The notes: generated from the letters alone by a model not told the origin. Positions 27,771-37,352 are shown, counted from the first letter of the stretch. The stretch is DNA of 64,000 bases from Nioella ostreopsis (GCF_004000255.1 NZ_RCIQ01000015.1:59482-123481), one strand, 5' to 3'. A program made the numbers and translations.

Positions 27771-29279
27771 ATGTCCGTAGAAGTCCGTGTGCCCACTCTG
27801 GGCGAGAGTGTGACCGAGGCAACGGTCGCCACCTGGTTCAAGAAGCCCGGCGATACCGTCGCGGTGGATGAAATGCTGTGCGAGCTGGAAACCGACAAGG
27901 TGACGGTCGAGGTGCCCTCGCCCTCCGCAGGCACCCTGGCCGAGATCGTGGCCGCCGAAGGCGAAACCGTTGGCGTCAATGCCCTGCTGGCGACGCTCTC
28001 TGCCGGGGATGGCGCAGCCCCCGCCCCGGCTGCCGACGCCGCCCCCGCCGCCGACGCCCCTGCGGCCTCTGGCGGTGACGCCGTCGACGTCATGGTGCCG
28101 ACGCTTGGCGAAAGCGTGACCGAGGCCACCGTCTCGACCTGGTTCAAGAAGGTGGGCGACACAGTCGCTCAGGACGAAATGCTGTGCGAGCTGGAAACCG
28201 ACAAAGTGTCGGTCGAGGTGCCCGCGCCAGCCTCCGGCGTGCTGTCGGAAATCGTTGCGCCGGAAGGCTCGACCGTCAACGCCTCTGCCAAGCTGGCCGT
28301 GATCGGCGGCGCGTCCGCTGCGGCGTCCGCCCCTGCCGCCGCTCCGGCCGAGGCCCCCGCCGCCTCCGCTGCAAGCGCCGACGTCAAGAACGCGCCATCC
28401 GCTGAAAAGCTGATGGCGGAAAAGGGTCTGTCGCCCGATAACGTGCAGGGCACCGGACGCGACGGGCGCATCATGAAGGAAGACGTGATGAAAGCCGTCG
28501 TCGCCCCGGCCCCGGCCCCCGCAGCTGCCGCCCCTGCCCCCGTGGCCGCCCCGCGCGCCCCGGTCAGCGCCGATGACGCCGCGCGCGAGGAACGGGTCAA
28601 GATGACCCGCCTGCGCCAGACCATCGCCCGCCGCCTCAAGGACGCGCAGAACACCGCCGCGATCCTGACCACCTATAACGAGGTGGACATGACCGAGGTC
28701 ATGGCGCTGCGCAACCAGTACAAGGACCAGTTCGAGAAGAAGCACGGCGTGCGCTTGGGCTTCATGTCCTTCTTCACCAAGGCCTGCTGTCACGCGCTGA
28801 AAGAGGTGCCCGAGGTCAATGCCGAAATCGACGGCACCGACATCGTCTACAAGAACTTCGTCCATATGGGCGTCGCCGCAGGCACCCCGCAGGGTCTTGT
28901 TGTTCCGGTCATCCGCGACGCCGACCAGATGAGCTTTGCCGAGATCGAGAAGGCCATCGCCGAAAAGGGCAAGCGCGCCCGTGACGGCAAGCTCTCCATG
29001 GCGGAAATGCAGGGCGGCACCTTCACCATCTCGAACGGCGGCGTCTACGGCTCGCTCATGTCCTCGCCGATCCTGAACCCCCCGCAGTCGGGCATCCTCG
29101 GCATGCACAAGATCCAGGATCGGCCCATGGTCATCAATGGCGAGATCAAGATCCGCCCGATGATGTATCTCGCCCTGTCCTACGATCACCGCATCGTCGA
29201 CGGCAAAGGCGCGGTGACCTTCCTGGTGCGGGTCAAAGAAGCGCTGGAGGATCCCCGGCGGTTGCTGATGGATCTGTGA
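27771..29279 (+). CDS. sucB: Dihydrolipoyl succinyltransferase E2 with two lipoyl domains
   Basis: The 502-residue E2 has two lipoyl domains (about 2-77 and 104-178) with attachment lysines in [12 protein letters not shown] (K43) and [12 protein letters not shown] (K145), joined by Ala/Pro-rich linkers. The peripheral-subunit-binding domain follows near 208-240 ([20 protein letters not shown]). The catalytic domain ends with the active-site [17 protein letters not shown]. Many SucB proteins have a single lipoyl domain and about 400 residues, so this is a longer form. It starts one base after the sucA stop. Confidence 0.97.
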   Translation: MSVEVRVPTLGESVTEATVATWFKKPGDTVAVDEMLCELETDKVTVEVPSPSAGTLAEIVAAEGETVGVNALLATLSAGDGAAPAPAADAAPAADAPAASGGDAVDVMVPTLGESVTEATVSTWFKKVGDTVAQDEMLCELETDKVSVEVPAPASGVLSEIVAPEGSTVNASAKLAVIGGASAAASAPAAAPAEAPAASAASADVKNAPSAEKLMAEKGLSPDNVQGTGRDGRIMKEDVMKAVVAPAPAPAAAAPAPVAAPRAPVSADDAAREERVKMTRLRQTIARRLKDAQNTAAILTTYNEVDMTEVMALRNQYKDQFEKKHGVRLGFMSFFTKACCHALKEVPEVNAEIDGTDIVYKNFVHMGVAAGTPQGLVVPVIRDADQMSFAEIEKAIAEKGKRARDGKLSMAEMQGGTFTISNGGVYGSLMSSPILNPPQSGILGMHKIQDRPMVINGEIKIRPMMYLALSYDHRIVDGKGAVTFLVRVKEALEDPRRLLMDL

Positions 29280-29320
29280 GAGAAGGGTGGACTGTCATCA
29301 TCCTTTATCTATCTATTGCA

Positions 29321-29347
29321 AGGGCGGGGGTTTCCCCGCCCTCCTTT
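29321..29347 (+). terminator. Terminator of sucAB
   Basis: AGGGCGGGG (29321-29329) pairs with CCCCGCCCT (29334-29342), followed by CCTTTG. It lies 41 bases past the sucB stop. Confidence 0.78.
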
Positions 29348-29363
29348 GTTGATAGGCACCGTC

Positions 29364-29750
29364 ATGACCCCCGAACTTACATATCTCGCCTACTCGGTCG
29401 TTCTGTTGATTGCCCATGTCCTTGTGCAGGCTACTTTTTCGGACCTGTCCAAGGGGATCGGATGGGCGCTTGGCCCTCGCGATGAGGATCGCGAACAAAA
29501 CCCTTTGGCGGAACGCCTCCAAAAGGCGCTGCGAAACTATCTGGAAACCTATGTCGCCTTCGTTGCCCTTGCCCTGGCCGTGACCGTCGCAGATGCAGGA
29601 AATGAAACGACGGCGCTTGGCGCGGCGGTTTGGTTCTGGGCGCGCGTTGTCTATGTCCCGGTCTATGTTTCGGGTGTTCCTCTGATCAGATCTGTCGTTT
29701 TCTTTGTCTCTCTGGCGGGCCTCGGGCTTATGCTCATTCAGTTGCTATGA
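29364..29750 (+). CDS. MAPEG family membrane protein, copy 1
   Basis: The 128-residue protein has four membrane helices and the MAPEG pattern: a first helix starting MTPELTYLAYSVVLL, a polar loop with PRDEDREQNPLAERLQKALRNYLE, and a helix with FWARVVYVPVYVSG. MAPEG proteins are glutathione/eicosanoid-type membrane enzymes, but bacterial members of this subgroup are uncharacterised. The start at 29364 removes residues translated from the terminator. It overlaps its paralogue by four bases. Confidence 0.85.
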   Translation: MTPELTYLAYSVVLLIAHVLVQATFSDLSKGIGWALGPRDEDREQNPLAERLQKALRNYLETYVAFVALALAVTVADAGNETTALGAAVWFWARVVYVPVYVSGVPLIRSVVFFVSLAGLGLMLIQLL

Positions 29751-30157
29751 CCCCCGAACTCACCACCCTCGCCCTCGCCGCCCTCTGGCAAGTCGTGCAG
29801 ATCGCCCTCATGGCGATCCCCGCGAATCTGGAGCTTGGCACCGCAAAGACTCTCTCCCCCCGCGACCCGGACCGCCTGCAAAAACCGCTGATGGAACAGG
29901 TCAGCCTCCGCACGGGCCGCCTGCACCGGGCCATGACCAACCATTTTGAGGGGCTCATCCTCTTCACCATCGCCGTGGTCGTGGTGACATTGGCCGAAGC
30001 CTCCTCCCCCCTCACCACCGCCTGCGCCTGGACCTACCTTGCCGCGCGCATCCTCTACGTGCCCGCCTATGCCTTTGGCTGGGTGCCGTGGCGGTCGGCT
30101 TTCTGGACCGTGGGGCTTGGGGCCACGGTCGTCATGCTGGTGGCGGCTCTGATCTAG
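29747..30157 (+). CDS. MAPEG family membrane protein, copy 2
   Basis: The 136-residue paralogue of the previous protein shares MTPELTxLA, the loop SPRDPDRLQKPLMEQVSLRT, NHFEGLILFTIAV and AARILYVPAYAFGW. Start ATG 29747 overlaps the upstream stop (ATGA), so the two probably form a hetero-oligomer or evolved by tandem duplication. It sits between sucB and the glycosyltransferase pair. Confidence 0.87.
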   Translation: MTPELTTLALAALWQVVQIALMAIPANLELGTAKTLSPRDPDRLQKPLMEQVSLRTGRLHRAMTNHFEGLILFTIAVVVVTLAEASSPLTTACAWTYLAARILYVPAYAFGWVPWRSAFWTVGLGATVVMLVAALI

Positions 30158-30167
30158 GAGAACAGAA

Positions 30168-30224
30168 AGAATTTTCTGGAAAATTCTTCAGGGGCCTTCC
30201 GAAAAATCTTCCTGAAGATTTTTC
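30168..30224 (+). promoter_or_regulatory. Overlapping hairpins, terminator- or attenuator-like
   Basis: Segment 1 (30168-30176) pairs with segment 2 (30179-30187). An extended segment 2 (GAAAATTCTTCAGG, 30179-30192) can instead pair with segment 4 (CCTGAAGATTTTTC, 30211-30224). Segment 3 (30201-30211) can also pair with segment 4 (30214-30224), giving a stem ending in TTTTTC. The alternatives are mutually exclusive. It may act as a terminator after the MAPEG pair. Confidence 0.5.
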
Positions 30225-30339
30225 CTGCCCGCCTCCGCCGCGACCGCTTTCATTTGCCCTTTCTCCCTGCGCGCGGCATACTCTGCCCAAACGCGCCATC
30301 AGAGCGCCGGAACGAGCCGTCACACGAAGGGCCAAGCCG

Positions 30340-31335
30340 ATGAGCAGCCGCTTTGGAACCCGCACCGTCCTGTCCTGCATGAAGAACGAGGGGATCTTCC
30401 TGCTCGAATGGGTGGCCTATTACCGCCTTCTCGGGGCCGATCATATCGTCGTCATCAGCAATGACTGCGCCGATGGAACCGATATGATGTTGGACCGGTT
30501 GCAGGAATTGGAGCAGGTCAAGCACATCCGCAATCGCGGCTACGAGGCCGACAGCCCGCAAATCCACGGCCTGCGCATGGCCAAGGACGAGATCGAGGAA
30601 GTGGCCGAGGCGGACTGGCTGCTGCATGTGGACAGCGACGAATTTCTGAACGTCTTTCATGGGGATCACAGGCTGGATGACCTGATCGACGTGGTGCAGG
30701 GCTTCGACGCCTGCGCCATCGCCTGGCGGCCCTTCGGCGATGGCGGCCACAAGACCTGGCCCGGCGGCAATGTGCTGGAACAGTTCACCCACTGCGACAA
30801 GAAACCCTTCTGGTCCACCGCCTTCCACAAGGCCCTGTTCCAGCCGAAGAAGTTCCAGACCATGACCGTGCACATGCCCAAGCACCCGCTGCGCCCCGAT
30901 GCCAGCCATTGCAACGCCATGGGAGAGGCCATCGACACCACCGCGCTCTATACCATGGCCCATGAACGCCACCGCGGCATGGACCGCGAGAAACTCACCT
31001 GGGACGGGGCCTGCATCAACCACTACACGATCAAGTCCGAGGATCTCTTTCTGCTGAAGAACGACCGCGGCGACGGGGCCGACCGGGGCGGCACCAAGCG
31101 TTACCTCAACTCCACCTTCCACCGCCGCTACAACACGAACCGGCGCGAGGATACGTCGATCCTGCGTCACCTGCCGGAGCTGCAGGACCGGATCAACGCG
31201 CTGCGCGCCGACCCCCTGCTGGCCACGCTGGAACAGGCCTCCAACATCTGGTGGGACAACCGCCGAAAGCGCGTCCTGACGCCGGAGCGCATCGCCGAAT
31301 GGACCCTGCCCGCGGACGAGGAGAAAGCCGCATGA
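30340..31335 (+). CDS. Glycosyltransferase family 2-like protein, copy 1
   Basis: The 331-residue protein begins RTVLSCMKNEGIFLLEWVAYYR, characteristic of the GT2 subgroup PF13704. WLLHVDSDEFLNV near residue 92 holds the DxD nucleotide-sugar/metal motif. HMPKHPLRPD and MDREKLTWDGACINHYTIKS are shared with its neighbour. It is probably a cytoplasmic glycosyltransferase of unknown acceptor. Start 30340 follows AAGGG. It overlaps copy 2 by four bases. Confidence 0.82.
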   Translation: MSSRFGTRTVLSCMKNEGIFLLEWVAYYRLLGADHIVVISNDCADGTDMMLDRLQELEQVKHIRNRGYEADSPQIHGLRMAKDEIEEVAEADWLLHVDSDEFLNVFHGDHRLDDLIDVVQGFDACAIAWRPFGDGGHKTWPGGNVLEQFTHCDKKPFWSTAFHKALFQPKKFQTMTVHMPKHPLRPDASHCNAMGEAIDTTALYTMAHERHRGMDREKLTWDGACINHYTIKSEDLFLLKNDRGDGADRGGTKRYLNSTFHRRYNTNRREDTSILRHLPELQDRINALRADPLLATLEQASNIWWDNRRKRVLTPERIAEWTLPADEEKAA

Positions 31336-32339
31336 CCAGCCGTCACGGGGACAAGGTCGTTCTGTCCTGCATGCGCAACGAGGGCATGTTCCTCTTGGAA
31401 TGGATCGCCTATTACCGCGTGATCGGCTTCGACAAGGCGGTGATCGTCACCAACAACTGTACCGACGGCACCGACCTGATGCTCGACCGGTTGCAGCAGA
31501 TGGGCTACGTCCGCCACCTCAGAAACGACTGGCGCGGCGCGGGTCGCCCGCAGATGGAAAGCCTCCGCATCGCGCGCGAGGATGTCGATGATCTGGTGCT
31601 GGCCGAATGGTGCCTGCATGTGGACAGCGACGAGTTTCTCAACGTGACCTGCGGCAATGGCCATGTGGATGACCTGCTCGACCTGATGCCGCCCACGGAA
31701 TCCATCGCCATCGCCTGGCGGCTCTTCGGCAATTCCGGTCATGAAACCTGGCCCGGCGGGCTGGTGACGGAAAATTTCACCATGGCCAAGGCGGAACCGG
31801 CCTGGAACTCCTGCCTGCACAAGGCGATGTTCAAGGCGCGCAAGTTCTCCGCCGTTTCGATCCACATGCCGAAACACCCGACCCATCCGAAGGTGCGCAA
31901 CCACAACACGCGCGGGGTGCAGATCACATCCGACTCGCTCTTCAAGCCGCCCCATGAACGCCACCGCAAGATGGACCGGGCGGAACTGACCTGGGACAAT
32001 GCCCAGATCAACCACTACGCCATCCGGTCCGACGACACCTACCTGATGAAGAACGACCGGGGCGCGGCGAACACGCAAGGTCTGGGAAAATACTTCAAGG
32101 ATTCAATATTTTACCAACGCTGCAACCGCAACGAGGTCGAGGATAGCTCGATCCACCGCCTGCTGCCGAAGGTAAAGGAGGAGCTGGAGGAACTGCGTGA
32201 AGACCTGATCCTCTACCACCTCGAACAGGCCGCCCTGCATTGGTTCCATGAACGCCGCGACCGGATCCTGACGCCCGAGAAGATCGCGGAATGGACCGCA
32301 CCGCCGATGGATCCGGCCTTGCTGGACGCAGCGGAATAG
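31332..32339 (+). CDS. Glycosyltransferase family 2-like protein, copy 2
   Basis: The 335-residue tandem paralogue of the preceding gene shares KVVLSCMRNEGMFLLEWIAYYR, CLHVDSDEFLNV (DxD), HMPKHPTHPK and MDRAELTWDNAQINHYAI. Its ATG overlaps the upstream stop (ATGA), implying translational coupling. The pair lies between the MAPEG genes and lpd, away from the main polysaccharide locus. Confidence 0.82.
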   Translation: MTSRHGDKVVLSCMRNEGMFLLEWIAYYRVIGFDKAVIVTNNCTDGTDLMLDRLQQMGYVRHLRNDWRGAGRPQMESLRIAREDVDDLVLAEWCLHVDSDEFLNVTCGNGHVDDLLDLMPPTESIAIAWRLFGNSGHETWPGGLVTENFTMAKAEPAWNSCLHKAMFKARKFSAVSIHMPKHPTHPKVRNHNTRGVQITSDSLFKPPHERHRKMDRAELTWDNAQINHYAIRSDDTYLMKNDRGAANTQGLGKYFKDSIFYQRCNRNEVEDSSIHRLLPKVKEELEELREDLILYHLEQAALHWFHERRDRILTPEKIAEWTAPPMDPALLDAAE

Positions 32340-32351
32340 CCGCCAGGCCCG

Positions 32352-32365
32352 TTTGTGATCACAAA
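32352..32365 (+). promoter_or_regulatory. Single palindromic operator upstream of lpd (TGTGATCACA type)
   Basis: TTTGTGATCACAAA is a perfect 14-bp palindrome 137 bp upstream of the lpd start and just past the glycosyltransferase stop. No second copy exists 21 bp to either side, unlike at sdhC and sucC. Confidence 0.75.
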
Positions 32366-32370
32366 AATGA

Positions 32371-32421
32371 GGACTCCGAAAAACGGAGTCAAAAAATCAC
32401 CCCCATTTTTGTGGTGATTTT
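32371..32421. terminator. Two successive hairpins between glycosyltransferase and lpd genes
   Basis: GACTCCG-AAAAA-CGGAGTC (32372-32390) is followed by AAAATCACC (32393-32401) pairing with GGTGATTTT (32413-32421). The second ends in TTTT on the plus strand and can terminate the glycosyltransferase transcript. Confidence 0.6.
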
Positions 32422-32431
32422 CCATTTGCGG

Positions 32432-32461
32432 TTGACGCAAGGGGATTCGGACCCGCATACC
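32432..32461 (+). promoter_or_regulatory. Candidate sigma-70 type promoter of lpd
   Basis: TTGACG (32432-32437) and CATACC (32456-32461) are 18 bases apart, 40 bases before the lpd start. The -10 is weak; identification is by eye. Confidence 0.4.
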
Positions 32462-32501
32462 CCTGTGAAACATGCCCGGAACGACGACCAAGGAGGTCAA
32501 A

Positions 32502-33870
<1,369 letters not shown>

Positions 33871-33890
<20 letters not shown>

Positions 33891-34218
33891 GACCCCCCGG
33901 TTGCGCGCCCTCAAACCCTGGCGCGCAACCTATGACCCCGCGCTCGCCGTCGCGGCGGGCGACCGTGTCACCCCCGGCCAGATCGACGACGCCTATCCCG
34001 GCTGGCAATGGGTGGTGAACAGCGGCGGCCTCGGCGGCTGGATCCCCGCCGCAATCCTGGAAGGCGACCGCACCACGATCGCCTTCGATACCACTGAGCT
34101 GACCGTCGCAATGGGCGACAGGCTCAAGCCGCTGGACCATCGCCTCGGCTGGACCCTCTGCCAGACGCAGGATGGCCAAACAGGCTGGGTGCCCGATCAC
34201 TGCCTTGGCACAGATTGA
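33871..34218 (+). CDS. SH3-domain-like protein overlapping lpd
   Basis: The 115-residue protein starts inside the last 20 bases of lpd in another frame. Two repeats resemble variant SH3 folds: [20 protein letters not shown]...[16 protein letters not shown] and [21 protein letters not shown]...[10 protein letters not shown]. There is no signal peptide. Overlap suggests translational coupling to lpd. Function is unknown; the fold call rests on the ALYDY-like and GWxP patterns. Confidence 0.65.
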
Positions 34219-34226
34219 CCACGCAC

Positions 34227-34409
34227 CTCTTTCATCTTGGCCCAAATACCTCCGCCGGAGGCGTCCCGCACTCTCCAGGCACACAGCCGCCTGACCCGAT
34301 ACACCGCCCCCCGCCACAGCTCCCGTGGCAACGCGGCCCTTTGAGGCTTCCGGCGCAAGCCGGAGGGTGAGAAGGGCCGCTCGCGGGTCGACGCCGGCAG
34401 GCGGCGAAA
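34227..34409. repeat. Composite dispersed repeat, copy B
   Basis: It begins with the 26-base block 34227-34252, identical to 4666-4691, then a CGCCGGAGGCG hairpin. The block 34320-34409 (CTCCCGTGGCAACGCGGCCC ... AGGCGGCGAAA) matches copy C at 35033-35121. It fills most of the 336-base gap between the SH3 gene and the next gene; no coding sequence is seen in it. Confidence 0.7.
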
Positions 34410-34554
34410 TTCGGGCTCACAGGCACAAGGCCGTCACCGGCATGTGCGAACGAAATATCTCGACACGGGCTGAACAGGCTTTACCCCCGTCCCGATTGAA
34501 CTGGCCCGCCCGGTGATCCGACCTATCGGTGACATCCCTGACCCGGAAATCCCC

Positions 34555-34977
34555 ATGCGCCTCCTCCTAGTTCTGTCCCTGCTCGCCCTTCCCACCTTGG
34601 CCGAGGCCCGCGGCCTCCCCCTTGGCCGGATCGAGGATTTGCATTTCGTCAGCGCAACCTCGCTGACCACGGCGCAGGGGGCTCCGCTGGCGCTCTGCCA
34701 TCGCTCCTTGCGCTATCATCTGCTGCTGCTCGGCATCTGGCGGCAAAGCCTGGGCTACAGCCTGGCCACAGATGCCTGCGACAGCCGCCAGCACACGCCG
34801 ATCGCCGATGCCGAGGCGCAGCGGCTGCGCGATCAATATGTCACCGCGCAGCACATCCCGGTTCCCGCCCGGTTCAGCGCAACCGCCCTTGCGACCGGCT
34901 TCGGCTGGTGGCCCATCATCCTGATCCTCGGCCTTGCGATCTGGCGCAAACAGCGGCGGGACCGGCCCGCGCCCTGA
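34555..34977 (+). CDS. Membrane-anchored exported protein of unknown function
   Basis: The 140-residue protein has a signal peptide (RLLLVLSLLALPTLAEA) and a C-terminal membrane helix (GFGWWPIILILGLAIW) followed by a basic tail (RKQRRDRP). The periplasmic part has two cysteines (CHRS, ACDS) that could pair. ATG 34555 was chosen because it starts the signal peptide; a GTG at 34513 would add 14 polar residues. The gene is flanked on both sides by copies of the dispersed repeat. Confidence 0.6.
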   Translation: MRLLLVLSLLALPTLAEARGLPLGRIEDLHFVSATSLTTAQGAPLALCHRSLRYHLLLLGIWRQSLGYSLATDACDSRQHTPIADAEAQRLRDQYVTAQHIPVPARFSATALATGFGWWPIILILGLAIWRKQRRDRPAP

Positions 34978-35032
34978 TCCCAAGGCACCTGCCATCCCAG
35001 CCCGGGCTGATTTGCACGCCGCCCCCACAACA

Positions 35033-35121
35033 CTCCCGTGGCAACGCGGCCCGTCGAGGCCTCCCGCGCAAGCGGGGGGTTGAGACGGGCCGCTCCCGGG
35101 TCGGTGCCGGAGGCGGCGAAA
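35033..35121. repeat. Dispersed repeat, copy C
   Basis: The block starts CTCCCGTGGCAACGCGGCCC and ends GGAGGCGGCGAAA, closely matching 34320-34409, with part of it also at 4733-4775. Inside it, GGCCCG...CGGGCC and CTCCCGCGCAAGCGGGGG can form stems. Confidence 0.7.
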
Positions 35122-35138
35122 CCGCCATTTCGTCTGCA

Positions 35139-35191
35139 CGGGGGGTGTACGAGGGGTGTACAGGGGGTGCACGGGCGGCACCCCCCGTTTT
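35139..35191. repeat. Tandem GTACACCC-type repeat, copy 2
   Basis: Units GGGGGTGTACGA / GGGGTGTACA / GGGGGTGCACGG precede CACCCCCCGTTTTC. Reverse-complemented, it matches 4577-4638. It touches the stop codon of the GntR gene and may have a terminator role for it. Confidence 0.7.
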
Positions 35192-35844
35192 CAGCCTGCG
35201 ATCAGGCGTAGCCCTTGCGTCACATCAGCCCGCACCGCCAAGCGCAAACCGGGCTCATCGCCTGCCTTCAGCGCCGCGATGATCAGCTTGTGATGGCGCG
35301 GTGGATCGGTGCGTCTCAGCCGTCCATAGAGCGCCCGCATGGTCGGCCCAAGCTGCAGCCAAACGGTTTCGGCCAGCGCCAGCATCGCAGGCGCCTGCGC
35401 GCGCAGGTATAGCGTCCGGTGAAACTCCAGATTCGCCCGGATATAGGCCACCGGATCGCGATGCGCGACGGCCTCGGCAACAGTACCGTTGATCACCTCC
35501 ATCCGGTCGATCAGCGCCGGATGGGCGCGCGGCAGGGCACGGGCAGACAATTCCGGCTCCAGCAGCGCCCGGATTGCGGCAAGCTCCTCGATCCGGTCAT
35601 TGGACAGCTCCGGCGTGGAAACCCGGCCAGAGGAAGACAGCGACAGCGCGCCTTCGCTGACCAGCCGCCGCAGCGCCTCTCGCGCAGGGGTCATCGACAC
35701 GTCGAATTCCTTGGCCAGCCCGCGCAGCGTCAACGCCTCGCCTGGCAGCATCTGCCCATGCATGATCCGTGTGCGCACCGTGCGGTAGATGCGGTCATGG
35801 GCGGCCGATGTCGGCGCTTCGGAGGGGCGTTGCGTCAGAAGCAT
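35191..35844 (-). CDS. GntR family transcriptional regulator, FCD subfamily
   Basis: The 217-residue regulator has a winged helix (about 14-80; LTLRGLAKEFDVSMTPAREALRRLVSEGAL covers helices around residues 38-67) and an all-helical FCD effector domain (about 85-215) with metal/ligand residues near EFHRTLY and HHKLIIAAL. FCD members sense carboxylic acids. In Rhodobacter sphaeroides the GntR regulator AkgR activates TCA genes; this gene lies 1.3 kb past lpd, so it is a candidate orthologue, by inference only. It is transcribed opposite to lpd. Confidence 0.88.
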   Translation of the reverse strand: MLLTQRPSEAPTSAAHDRIYRTVRTRIMHGQMLPGEALTLRGLAKEFDVSMTPAREALRRLVSEGALSLSSSGRVSTPELSNDRIEELAAIRALLEPELSARALPRAHPALIDRMEVINGTVAEAVAHRDPVAYIRANLEFHRTLYLRAQAPAMLALAETVWLQLGPTMRALYGRLRRTDPPRHHKLIIAALKAGDEPGLRLAVRADVTQGLRLIAG

Positions 35845-35870
35845 GGTGTCACCGGATCACAAGCCCCGGC

Positions 35871-36569
35871 TCAGGGCAAGCGGTCAAAGCGCCATGCCAG
35901 CAGCTCCGCCCCGTTCCTGCGCAGCCAGTCCCGGTGCGGCTGGTAATCGGGGCAAAGCCGTTCGCACACGGCCCAGAAGGCGGGAGAGTGGTTCATCTCG
36001 GCCAGATGCGCGACCTCGTGCGCGGCGACATAGTCCAGCACGGCGGGTGGGGCCATGATCAGCCGCCAGCAATACATCAGATCCCCCTTGGAGGAACAGC
36101 TGCCCCACCGGCTGCGCGTGTCCCGCAGGGTGATCCGGCCAAAGTTGCGCCCCAGCCGGCCAGCATGGAAGCGCGACCGCTCCACCAGCCGGTCCCGCGC
36201 CATCTGCTTGAGCAGCGCCGCCATGCGCGGCCCCTCCTGCCCCTCCGGCAGTTCCACCCGCCCCTCGATCAGGCGCGCGGACCGGCCCGTGCCCGGCACG
36301 ATCTGCCGCATCCGGCCTTCGACGGGAATCACCCCGCCGATCTCCGGCCGCGCCGGGGCCGGACTGGCGGCCAGATGCTTGCGGACCCACCCCTCTCGCG
36401 CATCCAGGAAAGCAAGTGCCTCGGCCTGCCGCGCGCCATGCGGCATCGACAGCGTCACCTGCCCGCTGGACCGCGAGACACGCAAGGTGAAACGCCGCGC
36501 GCGCCGGGATCGCTTCAGCAGCACCTCGACCGGTGGCTCGCCCCCGAGAATGTGGATTTCGTTCCCCAT
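35871..36569 (-). CDS. YgjP-like/SprT-like zinc metallopeptidase domain protein
   Basis: The 232-residue protein has the zinc site VAAHEVAHLAEMNHSPAFW near residue 185 (HExxH with a downstream H) and RITLRDTRSRWGSCSSKGDL, both typical of the M48-like DUF45/YgjP family. It lies directly upstream of the GntR gene on the same strand with a 26-base gap. Substrate unknown. The start at 36569 (MGNEIHI) lacks a strong ribosome-binding site; a longer frame exists but has no family features. Confidence 0.85.
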   Translation of the reverse strand: MGNEIHILGGEPPVEVLLKRSRRARRFTLRVSRSSGQVTLSMPHGARQAEALAFLDAREGWVRKHLAASPAPARPEIGGVIPVEGRMRQIVPGTGRSARLIEGRVELPEGQEGPRMAALLKQMARDRLVERSRFHAGRLGRNFGRITLRDTRSRWGSCSSKGDLMYCWRLIMAPPAVLDYVAAHEVAHLAEMNHSPAFWAVCERLCPDYQPHRDWLRRNGAELLAWRFDRLP

Positions 36570-36681
36570 ATGCGCGATGCAACCCGGCTTTGTACGATTG
36601 GCCCGATGAAAGGCTTTACAGCCCCCCGACATTGTGGCAGGTGACCGCAATTCCTCGATAGCGATGATTGAAGGGGGTGTC

Positions 36682-37020
36682 ATGCCCAAAGAAGAATGGG
36701 GCGTCAAACGTGTCTGCCCAACCACCGGCAAACGCTTCTATGACCTGAACAAGACCCCGATCGTCAGCCCGTATACGGGCGAAACGGTCGTGATCGAAAC
36801 AGGCAAGGCATCGCGCACGCTGGTGGCCGACAAGGCCGACAAGGCGCAAGCCAAGGATACGGATGACGCTGAAGTGCTGGACGATGACGCCGCAGCACTG
36901 CTGGACGATGACAGCGATGACATCGATCTGGACGATGACCTGCTGGAAGACGACGAGGATGACGACAGCGTCCCCCTCGACGATCTGGCGGATGTCGCTT
37001 CGGACGACGACGACAGCTAA
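36682..37020 (+). CDS. FYDLN-acid domain protein (TIGR02300 family)
   Basis: The 112-residue protein starts MPKEEWGVKRVCPTTGKRFYDLNKTP, the conserved domain, and ends in a very acidic tail rich in D/E (residues about 55-112). Alphaproteobacterial family of unknown function. GGGGG lies 6 bases before ATG 36682. Confidence 0.9.
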   Translation: MPKEEWGVKRVCPTTGKRFYDLNKTPIVSPYTGETVVIETGKASRTLVADKADKAQAKDTDDAEVLDDDAAALLDDDSDDIDLDDDLLEDDEDDDSVPLDDLADVASDDDDS

Positions 37021-37075
37021 GTCCACAACCCTCCCCGAAAGGGGCGGGGTTGCCAACAGTACGAACAATCTCTGG

Positions 37076-37106
37076 CATCCCTCCGGGCACTGGCCCGTGA
37101 GGGATG
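37076..37106. terminator. Long hairpin between the FYDLN gene and tRNA-Ala
   Basis: CATCCCTC and GAGGGATG (8 bp) enclose a second stem CGGGC/GCCCG. No T tract follows, so termination is uncertain. The 256-base gap holds no gene. Confidence 0.5.
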
Positions 37107-37276
37107 TCCTTGTTCAGGTTATACTGATCGCGTGACAGCCACGACCACCGTCACAACCGTCATTGCTCTGCGGGGAAGCGGATGCGCGATTCCCCGCAAC
37201 AGGCGCGTTTTTTCGCTTGAACATCACCGCGCTCTTTCATAAACCCCGCCTACCGTCGAAACGAAGACGTCGAGAT

Positions 37277-37352
<76 letters not shown>

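Noticed and set aside
28010..28080. GCC/CCC-rich repeats in sucB as a DNA repeat
   Set aside because: They encode the flexible Ala/Pro linker between lipoyl domains, a normal protein feature.
27750..29189. A 479-codon minus-strand frame opposite sucB, rich in Gly/Arg
   Set aside because: Its Gly/Arg repeats are the complement of Ala/Pro linkers in SucB.
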